A DNA stretch of 64,000 bases from VFKU01 sp964620045 (GTDB lineage: Bacteria; Hydrogenedentota; Hydrogenedentia; Hydrogenedentales; GCA-2746185), in assembly GCA_964620045.1 (NCBI GenBank), contig CAZUJL010000014.1:1-64000 (forward strand). The letters are read 5' to 3'. The notes under the pieces were generated by a model that saw only the letters and a list, made by a program, of their open reading frames with translations, made no database searches and was not told the origin of the DNA. The position numbers and the translations under genes were made by a program. Shown piece after piece: positions 50,697 to 59,490 of this stretch. Position 1 is the stretch's first letter, and every line of letters begins with the position of its first letter.

Positions 50697-52403
50697 TTAA
50701 CGCGGTCGCCCGTTTTCGCGATCGTCCTGTTTGCCAACGCCTTTGCCTTTTCCACTGCGCTGTTCCGGTTGCGCTTGCTGTTCCTTCGCCTGCGGCGCAC
50801 GCGCGCTCGGTTCCGGAATGTCAGGCTTTTTCGGCGCCTGCCGCGCACTCTTGTCCGGACGCGCCGCCACCGGCGACTGCCGCAACTCGCGTCGTTCCGG
50901 CTGGCCTTGGCTACGTTCCACTTGAGGCGCCTGTGGCTGCTGTTCGCGCTGCGGCTGCTGCGCGCGTTCCGGCGTCGGCGCCGGTTGCGGCTGTGCCTGC
51001 GGCGTGCGCTGCTGCGATGCGCGTGTTTGCTGTTGTTGCTCGCGCTGCTGGTCTTCGCGCGTCGTCTGCGGCCGCGCCGGTTGTTGCGGAGGCGTGCGCG
51101 TCGGCGTCTTCACCGTGGCCCGCTCGGGTCCACGCGCGGTGCGTGTCCGATTGACGGTCTCCGGCGCATTCTCAGTCTGCCGCGGTTGCGACTCTATCTG
51201 TCGCCGTTCGGTGCGGAATTCTTCCACCTCGCGACTGCGCGCCTGCAACTGACGGCGGTCCTGCATATCGATCTTGGTCATCGGCCGCTCACGTTCGCGT
51301 TCGATGACCTGTTCGGCCGGTTTCGCGAGCACGAGGTCGTTGCGATCGATCGTGCGCGGCATTTTCCGCTGCTCAATCTGTTCCGTCGCCACGAGTGTGC
51401 GCGGCGGCCGCGCATCGGAATGCTCGCGGCGGAATTCATACCGCTCTTCCATGTGACGGTCCCAATCCCGGTCGCGGCGCAACTCACGCTCGCGGTAGTT
51501 CACGAAAATCGGGTCGTAGTGGTAGTACCGATCGCGCCGTTCGTGCACGGAGTACCAGGGATCGTATCCGCGACGGCGGTACCGATCGCCGTAATAGTCG
51601 CCGAAGTAGTAGTGGCACGAGCGCGGCCGGACGAAGAAGTGCCCGATCGCGATGTTGATGTCGATCGCCAGCCGCGGCGTGTAGTAATAGCCGGTGTGCA
51701 TGTAATACGGCTGCCGGTAATACACCGGCGCGTAGCACACGCCGCGCTGCGGAAGGTCATAGTCCCAATACCCACCGATGAACACATAGCCGCGCGGGGT
51801 ATACGAGTAGTACGACGGCGTCCAGATCCAATTGGGCTGCGTGAGCACCCAGTAACCCGGTTGCCAGTAGTACGACCGATCAACCCAGCGCCAGCAGCCC
51901 GGCGCCCACACATAGCTGCCGCCCGGTGACGGCGAAGTTGGGCCGTAGTCGATTCGTTCGGGCGGTGCCGGCAAATAGTCGGACGTGCGACGGTTGATCT
52001 CGTCCCAGTAGCCCGGCACGTATTGATAGCCGCCCGCCGCGTCGCTCCAGTATCCGGGAATCCACTGGCGATCGGGCGGGATGTCGCGCCACACGCCGCT
52101 CACCCAGATAAAGTCGTCGTAGCCGTCGTCCCATGCCCAGTACCCGCCGATCCACGTGACGTTGTCGCCCGCGGGTTTTTCGTCCGGAGGCAATTCGTCG
52201 ATGGCGGTGGGCGGACGGCGCGACACCACTTGCGTGGCTTCGCGTTCCGCCGGGCCGACGTTCGCATACGCTTCGTGAATAGGTCCTCGCGTGAGGACTT
52301 CACCGTCATTCTGTTGTTGTGCAACGGCCCCGAACCCCATCACGAATCCACTCGCAATGAGGAGAGTCGGTGCGACGATGTACCACGGTGCCCTGATTTT
52401 CAT
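50697..52403 (-). CDS. YXWXXGXW-repeat secreted protein with basic Gln/Arg-rich tail
   Basis: From the ATG at 52403 (AGGAG nine bases upstream) the protein is 568 residues with a signal peptide (A-P-T-L-L-I-A-S-G-F-V-M-G-F-G-A-V-A). Residues 80-240 carry at least seven copies of the W-x-x-G-Y/x-W repeat, for example W-I-G-G-Y-W, W-I-P-G-Y-W, Y-V-P-G-Y-W, W-Q-P-G-Y-W and F-I-G-G-Y-W. These repeats occur in planctomycete and PVC secreted proteins of unknown role. A Tyr- and Arg-rich middle part is followed by an about 200-residue Gln/Arg/Pro-rich disordered basic tail ending in Gly/Lys-rich sequence. The basic tail could bind acidic polymers or a cell-surface component (inference). Confidence 0.85.
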   Translation of the reverse strand: MKIRAPWYIVAPTLLIASGFVMGFGAVAQQQNDGEVLTRGPIHEAYANVGPAEREATQVVSRRPPTAIDELPPDEKPAGDNVTWIGGYWAWDDGYDDFIWVSGVWRDIPPDRQWIPGYWSDAAGGYQYVPGYWDEINRRTSDYLPAPPERIDYGPTSPSPGGSYVWAPGCWRWVDRSYYWQPGYWVLTQPNWIWTPSYYSYTPRGYVFIGGYWDYDLPQRGVCYAPVYYRQPYYMHTGYYYTPRLAIDINIAIGHFFVRPRSCHYYFGDYYGDRYRRRGYDPWYSVHERRDRYYHYDPIFVNYRERELRRDRDWDRHMEERYEFRREHSDARPPRTLVATEQIEQRKMPRTIDRNDLVLAKPAEQVIERERERPMTKIDMQDRRQLQARSREVEEFRTERRQIESQPRQTENAPETVNRTRTARGPERATVKTPTRTPPQQPARPQTTREDQQREQQQQTRASQQRTPQAQPQPAPTPERAQQPQREQQPQAPQVERSQGQPERRELRQSPVAARPDKSARQAPKKPDIPEPSARAPQAKEQQAQPEQRSGKGKGVGKQDDRENGRPR

Positions 52404-52571
52404 TGTAAATTCTCCTATCGTTCCCCACGCTTCCCCCAAAATGTAACGTCTGTCTTCAGTGGAAATTCCGGGAATACGTTCCAAATAGCGTGGCTACTAT
52501 TCCCAAAGTACAGACGAGATCGGGTCTTCGCTATTCACGAAACTACTTCGCGCGAATCATGGGAAATGAAA

Positions 52572-52593
52572 AACCCTCGTGAAAACGAGGGTT
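52572..52593 (-). terminator. Intrinsic terminator of the quinone oxidoreductase gene
   Basis: On the minus strand AACCCTCG-TTTTCA-CGAGGGTT forms an 8-bp stem with a six-base loop, followed directly by TTTCATTT. It lies 26 bases beyond the stop codon of the gene at 52620. Confidence 0.8.
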
Positions 52594-52619
52594 GATGAGA
52601 GTGGTGCGGATATCGAGAA

Positions 52620-53597
52620 CTATTGCGACAAAAGAATCGGCTTGCCGTATGCGTTGCGTGATTCCAGATCCTTCAGCGCCAGCGGCAATTCGCCGAATGG
52701 ATATTCCTTGTAAATGATGGGGGAGAGTTTGCCCTCGCGGAACATTTGGTACAACGTATCCTGCGCCTCGTGCACCATCGGGTTGTGATACATCGAGTAC
52801 CCGCCGAGGAAAAAACCCATGACGTCGATGTTTTTCAGAAGCAATCGGTTCGCGGCCACTTCTGGAATGCGGCCCGACGCGAATCCGATCACCAGGATGC
52901 GCCCCTCGAACGCCATCACCTTCGTGCTCTTGTCAAAGGTATCGCCGCCGACGGGGTCATACACCACATCCACGCCGTGCCCCTGCGTGATCTCGCGCAC
53001 GACCGGCACGAAGTCGCCGTCTTTGTAATTGATCACGTGATCCGCGCCGCACTGGCGGCACACGTTCAGCTTCTCGCCCGAACTCGCCGTCGCAATCACC
53101 GTCGCGCCCTGCGCCTTGCACAACTGGATCGCCGCCGTGCCCACGCCGCTCGCGCCCGCATGTACCAGCGCGATCTCGCCGGCCTTCAAGCGCCCGCGCC
53201 GCACAATGGAGAAGTACCCGGTCTGGTAGTTGATCGTGAACGAGGCCGCCTGCGCGAAGCTCATCTCGTCGGGGATCGGATAGCTGCCGAATTCCGTGGC
53301 GATCGCTTTTCCCGCGCATCCGCCAACGACATTCACCGTCACCACGCGATCGCCAACCTTGTATGGCGATTCCGGCCCGGTCTGCACGACCACGCCCGCC
53401 GCTTCCATGCCCGGCGAGAAGGGGAAGGGGGCTTTGATCTGATACTGCCCGCGGATATTCAGGATATCGGCGAAATTAACGCCGCTCGCTTTTACTTCAA
53501 TGACGGCGTTTGATCCGTCCGCCACGGGATCGGGTAAATCGCCGACCGACAATTCCTTGGTGTAGTCGCCAAACTGCTTGACCGTCCACGCGCGCAT
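52620..53597 (-). CDS. NADPH:quinone oxidoreductase, zinc-free MDR family (zeta-crystallin type)
   Basis: From the ATG at 53597 (GGAG eight bases upstream) the protein is 325 residues. G-V-N-F-A-D-I-L-N-I-R-G-Q-Y and F-S-P-G-M-E-A-A-G-V-V are typical of the quinone reductase branch, and the NADP-binding motif H-A-G-A-S-G-V-G-T-A-A-I-Q-L is near 145. The structural and catalytic zinc ligands of alcohol dehydrogenases are absent. The enzyme reduces quinones or enones. It lies downstream of citrate synthase on the same strand but a large palindromic repeat separates them, so co-transcription is uncertain. Confidence 0.9.
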   Translation of the reverse strand: MRAWTVKQFGDYTKELSVGDLPDPVADGSNAVIEVKASGVNFADILNIRGQYQIKAPFPFSPGMEAAGVVVQTGPESPYKVGDRVVTVNVVGGCAGKAIATEFGSYPIPDEMSFAQAASFTINYQTGYFSIVRRGRLKAGEIALVHAGASGVGTAAIQLCKAQGATVIATASSGEKLNVCRQCGADHVINYKDGDFVPVVREITQGHGVDVVYDPVGGDTFDKSTKVMAFEGRILVIGFASGRIPEVAANRLLLKNIDVMGFFLGGYSMYHNPMVHEAQDTLYQMFREGKLSPIIYKEYPFGELPLALKDLESRNAYGKPILLSQ

Positions 53598-53634
53598 GGA
53601 GTTCTCCAAAGATTTTAAAGCCAGACGATATCAA

Positions 53635-53698
53635 CACAGAGGCACAGAGTTCACGGAGAGACCTTAATCGGTTCTCTGTGTTTCTCTGTGCCTCTGTG
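53635..53698. repeat. Large palindromic repeat of the CACAGAGGCACAGAG type
   Basis: CACAGAGGCACAGAG (53635-53649) and its perfect complement (53684-53698) are separated by 34 bases that pair further with one bulge (CACGGAGAGACC against GGTTCTCTGTG). The motif belongs to a repeated intergenic element I recognise from several environmental bacterial lineages. It lies between gltA and the quinone oxidoreductase gene and may end transcription. Confidence 0.75.
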
Positions 53699-53714
53699 GT
53701 GAAGAAATGGGGTC

Positions 53715-54995
53715 TTACGCGCGCGGCTTCTTGCCGTTCGGATAGTCCCGCTTCACCGGGCCGGTGTAAATCTGGCGCGGGCGGTGAATGCGATTGTCCG
53801 GGTCGCGGCGCATTTCGTTCCAGTGCGCGATCCAGCCCGGCATGCGGCCGATGGCGAACAGCGCCGTGAACATATTTACCGGGAAACCCATCGCGCGGTA
53901 AATCATGCCGCTGTAGAAGTCCACGTTCGGATACAGCTTGCGCTCGATGAAGAACGGATCCTGCAGCGCGACTTCCTCGAGTTTCTTCGCGAGGTCGAGC
54001 AGCGGATCGTGAATGCCCAGCGCGCCGAGCACTTCGTCCGCCGTCTTCTTGATGATCTTCGCGCGCGGGTCGAAGTTTTTGTACACGCGGTGCCCAAAGC
54101 CCATCAGGCGGAACTTCGAGTCCTTCTTTTTCGCCAAATCGACGTATTTCTGAAGGTTGCCGCCGTCCTGCTGGATCATGTCCAGCATTTCGATCACTTC
54201 CTGGTTCGCGCCGCCGTGCAGCGGGCCGGACAACGCGCCAATACCCGCCGAAATCGACGAATACAGGTCCGCCTGGCTGCTGCCCGCCATGCGCACGGTG
54301 GACGTGCTGCAGTTCTGCTCGTGGTCCGCGTGCAGAATAAATAGTGTGTTCATCGCGCGATCGAGGATCGGATTGATCGTGTATTCCTCGGCCGGCGTGC
54401 CGAACATCAGCCACAGGAAATTCGCGCAGTAGCCAAGGTTTCGCTTCGGATACACGATCGGCGTGCCGATCGAAGTCTTGAACGAATACGCCGCAATCGT
54501 CTTCACCGCGCCCAACAACCGACGGATATGGCCATCCATCCCCGCCTCGCCGTCCGCGTTCGGATAGAACGTGCTCATCGACGCGATCAGCGACGCGAGC
54601 ACGCCCATCGGGTGCGCGTTCAGCGGGAAGTGATCCAGCAGGCGCACCATCTTCTCGTGCAGGAAGCTGGACTGCGCGATGTCTTCGCGGAACTTGCGCA
54701 GCGTTTCTTTGTCCGGCAACTCGCCGTAAATCAGCAGGTAGGCGACTTCGGAGAACGTGGAGTGTTCGGCGAGTTGCTCGATGGGATACCCGCGATAGCG
54801 CAGGATGCCCTGATCGCCGTCGATGAACGTGATCGCGCTTTTACACGACCCGGTGTTTCCGTAGCCAGGGTCGTAGGTAATCGCCCCCGACTGCGCGCGT
54901 AGTTTCGAAATATCCAGCGCGACTTCGTTCTCGCTTCCGGCGAAGGCCGGAAGGTCATAGGTCTTGCCGTTCAACTGAAGCTTGGCGTTTTCCAT
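53715..54995 (-). CDS. gltA: Citrate synthase (type II, hexameric-like)
   Basis: From the ATG at 54995 the protein is 426 residues, the expected size for GltA. Catalytic residues are visible in S-G-P-L-H-G-G-A-N-Q-E-V (His), G-F-G-H-R-V-Y-K-N-F-D-P-R (His and Arg) and the later Y-P-N-V-D-F-Y-S-G (Asp). The N-terminal strand domain (M-E-N-A-K-L-Q-L-N-G-K-T-Y-D-L-P) is the type II beta-domain that carries the NADH site in proteobacterial enzymes. It condenses acetyl-CoA and oxaloacetate. A TTG-type longer start at 55076 is not needed. It is divergent from nhaA, with 153 bases between. Confidence 0.95.
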   Translation of the reverse strand: MENAKLQLNGKTYDLPAFAGSENEVALDISKLRAQSGAITYDPGYGNTGSCKSAITFIDGDQGILRYRGYPIEQLAEHSTFSEVAYLLIYGELPDKETLRKFREDIAQSSFLHEKMVRLLDHFPLNAHPMGVLASLIASMSTFYPNADGEAGMDGHIRRLLGAVKTIAAYSFKTSIGTPIVYPKRNLGYCANFLWLMFGTPAEEYTINPILDRAMNTLFILHADHEQNCSTSTVRMAGSSQADLYSSISAGIGALSGPLHGGANQEVIEMLDMIQQDGGNLQKYVDLAKKKDSKFRLMGFGHRVYKNFDPRAKIIKKTADEVLGALGIHDPLLDLAKKLEEVALQDPFFIERKLYPNVDFYSGMIYRAMGFPVNMFTALFAIGRMPGWIAHWNEMRRDPDNRIHRPRQIYTGPVKRDYPNGKKPRA

Positions 54996-55148
54996 GAATG
55001 AATCCGGGAACAGGCTGTGCCGGCGAAGCGCCGAGGCCTCCCCAGGCCGTCGATCCGCGGCAGAAATGTGCGCCAAACGCTACACAATCGCGCGTCGGCC
55101 TTTCAACCCCGGCGCATCCGCTGAACGCGATGACATATACTGCACGGG

Positions 55149-56573
55149 ATGCAGACGCACCCCTTCCCAAAGGATCGGAAACCGGGCAAACAGGGCCCGC
55201 CGTTGCCCGATCTCGATACGATTCCGCGCCTGCATCAATTCCTGCATCATGACCTGGTCGGGCCGGGGTTGCTTCTGGCCGCGGCCGCCGCGGCGCTCAT
55301 TGTGGTAAATGTGGGCGGCGCCGAATGGTACAACCATCTCTGGCACATCGAATTCGGCTTCGCCATCGGCGAGCGCACCATCGTGCAGTCGCTGCACCAC
55401 TGGGTGAACGATGGCCTGATGGCCATTTTCTTTTTCGTCGTCGGCCTCGAGATCAAGCGCGAACTCCTCGCGGGCGAACTTGCCACCTGGCGCCGCGCCC
55501 TCTTGCCGGCGGGTGCCGCGCTCGGCGGCGTGCTCGTGCCTGCGGCCATCTACACGATCATCAACCGCGGTGGCCCCGGTGCGCACGGCTGGGGTATTCC
55601 CATGGCCACCGACATCGCCTTTGCCGCGGGCTGTCTTGCGTTGCTCAAAACCCGCGTCAGTCCTTCGCTCATTGTGTTTCTCGTGGCGCTCGCCATCGTG
55701 GATGATCTGTGCGCCGTCGCCGTCATCGCGTTTTTCTACACCGACACCATCGCATTCCAGCCGCTCTTCCTCGGTGCGTCGCTCGTCATCCTCTCGTTCA
55801 TTCTCGGAATCTTCGGCGTCCGCACGATGTGGCCTTACGCGGTGATTGGACTGGTGGTTTGGGTTGCCTTCCTCGAATCCGGCATCCACGCCACGATCGC
55901 CGGTGTGCTCCTGGCGTTTTCCGTGCCGCACACCGCCCGCTATGAAACGCACAACTTTTCCCGGCGCATGCACGATTTGCTCGGCCGCTTCGACAAGGCG
56001 GAGGAGGAATGGGCCAAGGAAGAACCCAAGCGGATTCACGACGTCATCGTAAACGCGCGCCAGCAGAATTTGCTGCGGAGCGTGCTCGGCGAAGTCCATC
56101 ACGTCGAAGCGCCGCTTCAACGGCTTGAGTTCAACCTCGAACCTATTGTTGTGTTTATCATTTTGCCGCTCTTCGCCTTCGCCAACGCCGGCGTGGTCAT
56201 TGACTGGCACGGGCTTGGCGACTTCTATGCACGCCCCATTACGATGGGCGTGTTTCTGGGACTCGTGGTCGGCAAACCGATCGGCATTGTCGTTGCGTCG
56301 TGGCTGCTCGTGAAGGCTCGCCTGGCCGATCTGCCGCGCGGCGTGCGATGGCCCGATATGCTCGGCGCGGGTCTGCTCGCGGGTATCGGCTTCACCATGT
56401 CGCTCTTCGTCAATGAACTCGCCTTCAAAAATTCAGTCGACGCCGAAGCATTGATCAACGACGGCAAGCTCGGCATTTTCTTCGCCAGTATTGTTTCCGC
56501 CATTGTGGGGATTGTTCTGTTGCGGCGCGTTTCGCGTCCTTTTGCGCCGGCTTCGGCCAGCCATGGCGCCTAA
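55149..56573 (+). CDS. nhaA: Na+/H+ antiporter NhaA
   Basis: The 474-residue protein has about 12 transmembrane helices. Catalytic neighbouring aspartates lie in A-I-V-D-D-L-C-A-V-A near residue 190, and the NhaA signature R-A-L-L-P-A-G-A-A-L-G-G and A-T-D-I-A-F-A-A-G are present. It exchanges two H+ for one Na+ across the membrane. It is longer than the E. coli protein (388), mainly from a charged loop around residues 260-320 (for example E-E-E-W-A-K-E-E-P-K) that occurs in related bacteria. The ribosome site is weak. A small membrane protein gene overlaps its 3' end. Confidence 0.93.
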   Translation: MQTHPFPKDRKPGKQGPPLPDLDTIPRLHQFLHHDLVGPGLLLAAAAAALIVVNVGGAEWYNHLWHIEFGFAIGERTIVQSLHHWVNDGLMAIFFFVVGLEIKRELLAGELATWRRALLPAGAALGGVLVPAAIYTIINRGGPGAHGWGIPMATDIAFAAGCLALLKTRVSPSLIVFLVALAIVDDLCAVAVIAFFYTDTIAFQPLFLGASLVILSFILGIFGVRTMWPYAVIGLVVWVAFLESGIHATIAGVLLAFSVPHTARYETHNFSRRMHDLLGRFDKAEEEWAKEEPKRIHDVIVNARQQNLLRSVLGEVHHVEAPLQRLEFNLEPIVVFIILPLFAFANAGVVIDWHGLGDFYARPITMGVFLGLVVGKPIGIVVASWLLVKARLADLPRGVRWPDMLGAGLLAGIGFTMSLFVNELAFKNSVDAEALINDGKLGIFFASIVSAIVGIVLLRRVSRPFAPASASHGA

Positions 56574-56727
56574 ACACCTCTGGCTGATCGCGATCGTCTT
56601 TTTCGTCATCGGCCTGCTGGTCAGCATATTCACGCCCTTCAAAGTATTCCTGTTGTTCCTGCCGCTGGTCTTCGCGCCGGCGTTCTTCCGGCGGCGTGAT
56701 GACAACGGAGACGACGACCCGCGCTAG
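56563..56727 (+). CDS. Small two-helix membrane protein overlapping nhaA
   Basis: From the ATG at 56563, 11 bases before the nhaA stop, the frame encodes 54 residues: two hydrophobic stretches (W-L-I-A-I-V-F-F-V-I-G-L-L-V-S-I-F and V-F-L-L-F-L-P-L-V-F-A-P-A-F-F) and a charged tail R-R-R-D-D-N-G-D-D-D-P-R. It may be a small partner of NhaA or of membrane homeostasis. I know no family. Overlap and hydrophobic design support it; the lack of a strong ribosome site weakens it. Confidence 0.5.
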   Translation: MAPKHLWLIAIVFFVIGLLVSIFTPFKVFLLFLPLVFAPAFFRRRDDNGDDDPR

Positions 56728-56794
56728 TTCTTCCCGCGCGCCGACTTGCGGCCTTTCCTGCGGTTTCGTTACTTTGCACAGTGGCCGACCTTGG

Positions 56795-56817
56795 GAGGGC
56801 GAGCGTCCTCGCGAGCC
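56795..56817. repeat. Single arm of a dispersed GAGGGCGAGCG repeat
   Basis: These 23 bases match both arms of the inverted repeat at 58520-58584 except at two positions (C for A and C for T). It lies just upstream of the acyl-CoA synthetase gene, in the leader. Confidence 0.65.
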
Positions 56818-56852
56818 GGGACCGGCACTGTCTTGCTTCTGGAGATGTACCC

Positions 56853-58466
56853 ATGCTCGAGCAATTCGAAAAGGTCTACACCAGCCACCTCACGCCGCTG
56901 AGCTTCATCCGCCGCAGCGCCTTCGTATACCCGAACAAAACCGCCATCGTCCACGGCGACAAGCGCTACACGTATCGCGAATTCGGCGAGCGTGTGAACC
57001 GCCTCGCGTCCGCGCTGCAGCGTCGCGGCTTCAAGAAAGGCGACCGCTGCGCGGTGCTGCTGCCGAACATCCCGCCGATGCTGGACGCGCACTTCGGCGT
57101 GCTGCTCGCCGGCGGACTTATCGTGCCCATTAACTTCCGCCTCGCGCCGGCCGAAGTCGAATACATCCTGAATCACTCCGGCGCGACCTTCCTGATTTGC
57201 GACTCCGAATTTGCCAAGCTCGTCGAGCCGGTCCGGAAAAATCTCACCACGGTGAAGCACTATATCGACGTGAATGACGAAGCCGGTCACACCAACCTCG
57301 GCGGCACGGACTACGAAGCCTTCCTGAAAGAGGGGAGTCCTGATCCCGTCGCGTGGTGCATCGAACACGAAACCGAAGAAATCACGATCAACTACACCTC
57401 CGGCACCACGGGCCGCCCGAAGGGCGTCGTGTTCTCGCACCGCGGCGCGTACCTCAACGCGATCAACGAAGTCCTCGAAACGCACCAGCGCCCCGAGTCC
57501 GTCTACCTCTGGACGTTGCCGATGTTCCACTGCAACGGCTGGTGCTTCACGTGGGGTGTCACGGCCCTCGGCGGCACGCACGTCTGCCTGCGCCGCTTCG
57601 AACCCGAAGTGGTGTGGCCGCTGATCCAAAAAGAAGGCGTCACGCACTTCAACGGCGCGCCCGTCGTGCTCATCGCGCTGCTCAACGCGTCGAACCGCCC
57701 CGCGAAACTCGATCGCCCCGTCACCATCACCACCGCCGGCGCGCCGCCGTCGCCCACGCTCATCGAAAACGTCGCCAAACTCGGCGCCGAAATTGTCCAC
57801 GTCTACGGCCTCACCGAAACCTACGGCCCCACGACCATCTGCGCGCCGCAGCCCGGCTGGGACAAGCTGCCCCTCGTCGATCAGGGCAAGCTCATGGCGC
57901 GCCAGGGCGTCGCGTACGTCATGTCCGACCCCATCCGCGTCGTCGACGAAAACATGAACGACGTCCCGCGCGACGGCCAGACCCTCGGCGAAGTCGTCAT
58001 GACCGGCAACATGCTCATGAAGGGCTACTACAACGACGTGGAAGCGACGACCAAGGCGTTCAAGGGCGGCTACTTCCACTCCGGCGACGTCGCCGTGTGG
58101 CACCCCGACGGCTACGCCGAACTCCGCGACCGCTCGAAAGACATCATCATCTCCGGCGGCGAGAACATCTCCAGCATCGAAGTCGAGCAGGCGATCTACC
58201 GACACCCGGCCGTGCTCGAATGCGCCGTCATCGGCGTGCCGCACGACAAGTGGGGCGAATCCCCCAAGGCCTTCGTCACCCTAAAACCCGGCGAGACCAC
58301 TACCCAGGAAGACATCATCAAGTTCTGCCGCACCCACATCGCCGGCTACAAACTCCCCACCAGCGTAGAGTTCTGCGCACTCCCCAAAACCTCCACCGGC
58401 AAAATCCAAAAATTCGTGCTGCGCGATAAAGAGTGGAAGGGCAAGGAGAAGCGGATACAGGGCTGA
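56853..58466 (+). CDS. Acyl-CoA synthetase (AMP-forming), AlkK/medium-chain type
   Basis: From the ATG at 56853 (GGAG upstream) the protein is 537 residues. The AMP motif is Y-T-S-G-T-T-G-R-P-K-G-V near 190, followed by T-L-P-M-F-H-C-N-G-W-C-F-T-W, which is strongly conserved in AlkK-type medium-chain fatty acid ligases. The A5 motif Y-G-L-T-E-T-Y-G and the hinge D-R-S-K-D-I-I-I-S-G-G-E-N are present, and the A10 lysine in S-T-G-K-I-Q-K lies near the C-terminus. It activates fatty or related carboxylic acids to acyl-CoA via an acyl-AMP intermediate. The substrate chain length is not fixed by the sequence. IcmF elsewhere in the window would use related acyl-CoAs. Confidence 0.93.
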   Translation: MLEQFEKVYTSHLTPLSFIRRSAFVYPNKTAIVHGDKRYTYREFGERVNRLASALQRRGFKKGDRCAVLLPNIPPMLDAHFGVLLAGGLIVPINFRLAPAEVEYILNHSGATFLICDSEFAKLVEPVRKNLTTVKHYIDVNDEAGHTNLGGTDYEAFLKEGSPDPVAWCIEHETEEITINYTSGTTGRPKGVVFSHRGAYLNAINEVLETHQRPESVYLWTLPMFHCNGWCFTWGVTALGGTHVCLRRFEPEVVWPLIQKEGVTHFNGAPVVLIALLNASNRPAKLDRPVTITTAGAPPSPTLIENVAKLGAEIVHVYGLTETYGPTTICAPQPGWDKLPLVDQGKLMARQGVAYVMSDPIRVVDENMNDVPRDGQTLGEVVMTGNMLMKGYYNDVEATTKAFKGGYFHSGDVAVWHPDGYAELRDRSKDIIISGGENISSIEVEQAIYRHPAVLECAVIGVPHDKWGESPKAFVTLKPGETTTQEDIIKFCRTHIAGYKLPTSVEFCALPKTSTGKIQKFVLRDKEWKGKEKRIQG

Positions 58467-58519
58467 TTGCCCTTTGGTGGCAAGGGATTCCAGCCCATAC
58501 GGGAAGGCGGTCCGTGCGA

Positions 58520-58584
58520 GAGGGCGAGCGTACTCGCGAGCTAACGCGCGCAGATAATTCCAGCTCGCGAGTACGCTCGCCCTC
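58520..58584. repeat. Perfect 23-bp inverted repeat
   Basis: The arms 58520-58542 and 58562-58584 are exact reverse complements with a 19-base spacer. Core of the left arm: GAGGGCGAGCGTACTCGCGA. The same unit with two changes is at 56795. It is the first of three different palindromes in the 348-base gene-free region 58467-58814 after the acyl-CoA synthetase gene. Confidence 0.8.
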
Positions 58585-58593
58585 CCGTGTCAT

Positions 58594-58609
58594 CCCCGCG
58601 AAAGCGGGG
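58594..58609. repeat. REP-like element CCCCGC-GAAA-GCGGGG
   Basis: A 6-bp GC stem capped by a GAAA tetraloop sits in the context GTCATCCCCGCGAAAGCGGG. I recognise this as a REP-type element common in proteobacteria (its translation gives the familiar V-I-P-A-K-A-G peptide). It lies ten bases after the 23-bp inverted repeat. Confidence 0.75.
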
Positions 58610-58636
58610 ACCTCTCGCAAAACGCCCTTAATGTGG

Positions 58637-58655
58637 AAGCGGCGTCTCGCCGCTT
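58637..58655. repeat. Palindrome AAGCGGCG-TCT-CGCCGCTT
   Basis: A perfect 8-bp stem with a three-base loop, the third palindrome in the region between the acyl-CoA synthetase and arginine decarboxylase genes. The rest of this region (58656-58814) holds only the leader and promoter of the next gene. Confidence 0.65.
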
Positions 58656-58814
58656 GACCCTTGTCTCGCGCCTTCGCTTCCGGAGTGCAACAGACCGTAG
58701 ATAGATATAGGCGTCGTCGGCATATACTGTGGCCGACCGGGCGTCGCGAGCCCCGCGCGAAATATTCATGCGCGGCCCGCGGTTATCCCGGCAGCTTCAG
58801 CGAAGGAGACACGC

Positions 58815-59459
58815 ATGACGCCGAACGAACCGCAGCCCACGCCACCGATTCCACCCGCGGTGCCTGTTACATCCGCCCCGCGCACGGTGCAGGACCACAT
58901 CAACATGGGCCAGCAGCTCCTGGTGCCCAAGAAAATGTTTTTCACCAAGGGCGTCGGGTCGCACAAACACGAGCTGCGCTCCTTCGAGTTGGCCCTGCGC
59001 GATGCCGGCATCGAGAAGTGCAACATCGTCCACGTATCGAGCATCTTTCCGCCGCACTGCGAACTCATCTCCAAGGCGGAAGGCGTGAAGTACATCTACC
59101 CCGGCATGATCACCTTCGCCGTCACCGCGCGCCTCGCGTCGAACGAGAACCATCGGCTCATCGCCGCATCCATCGGCGTCGCGATTCCGTCCGATAAAAC
59201 GACCCACGGCTACCTCAGCGAGCACCAGGCCTTCGGCCAAACCGAAAAGGAAGCGGGGGATATGGCCGAGGACCTCGCGGCCGCCATGCTCGCCTCGACC
59301 CTTGGCGTCGAATTCGACGAAGACAAAAGCTGGGACGAAAAAGAACAGATCTTCCGCATGTCCGACAAGATCGTAAAGACCACGAACATCACACAGTCGG
59401 CCATCGTAGAACGCGGCCGCTACACCACGGTTGTTGCCGCCGGCGTGTTTATTTTCTAG
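58815..59459 (+). CDS. pdaD: Pyruvoyl-dependent arginine decarboxylase
   Basis: The 214-residue protein (GAAGGAG before the ATG) has a proline-rich N-terminus of about 25 residues and then the PdaD fold. The self-cleavage site is V-H-V-S-S-I-F-P-P: cleavage between Ser75 and Ser76 leaves a pyruvoyl group at the new N-terminus of the alpha chain. The K-M-F-F-T-K-G and G-Y-L-S-E-H segments and the final E-R-G-R-Y-T-T-V-V-A-A-G-V match the family. It decarboxylates arginine to agmatine for polyamine synthesis. The gene is alone; neither agmatinase nor agmatine ureohydrolase genes are nearby. The upstream region is filled with palindromic repeats. Confidence 0.93.
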   Translation: MTPNEPQPTPPIPPAVPVTSAPRTVQDHINMGQQLLVPKKMFFTKGVGSHKHELRSFELALRDAGIEKCNIVHVSSIFPPHCELISKAEGVKYIYPGMITFAVTARLASNENHRLIAASIGVAIPSDKTTHGYLSEHQAFGQTEKEAGDMAEDLAAAMLASTLGVEFDEDKSWDEKEQIFRMSDKIVKTTNITQSAIVERGRYTTVVAAGVFIF

Positions 59460-59490
59460 CCACTCGAACTGCAACAAGCCGCGCAATATA

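Noticed and set aside
53603..53740. Coding extension reading T-T-E-A-Q-R-N-T-E-N-R through the large palindrome
   Set aside because: It is the well-known chance translation of the CACAGAGGCACAGAG element and belongs to no gene.
58467..58814. CRISPR array
   Set aside because: Several repeats are present, but they are different palindromes in one or two copies without regular spacers, and no cas gene is near.
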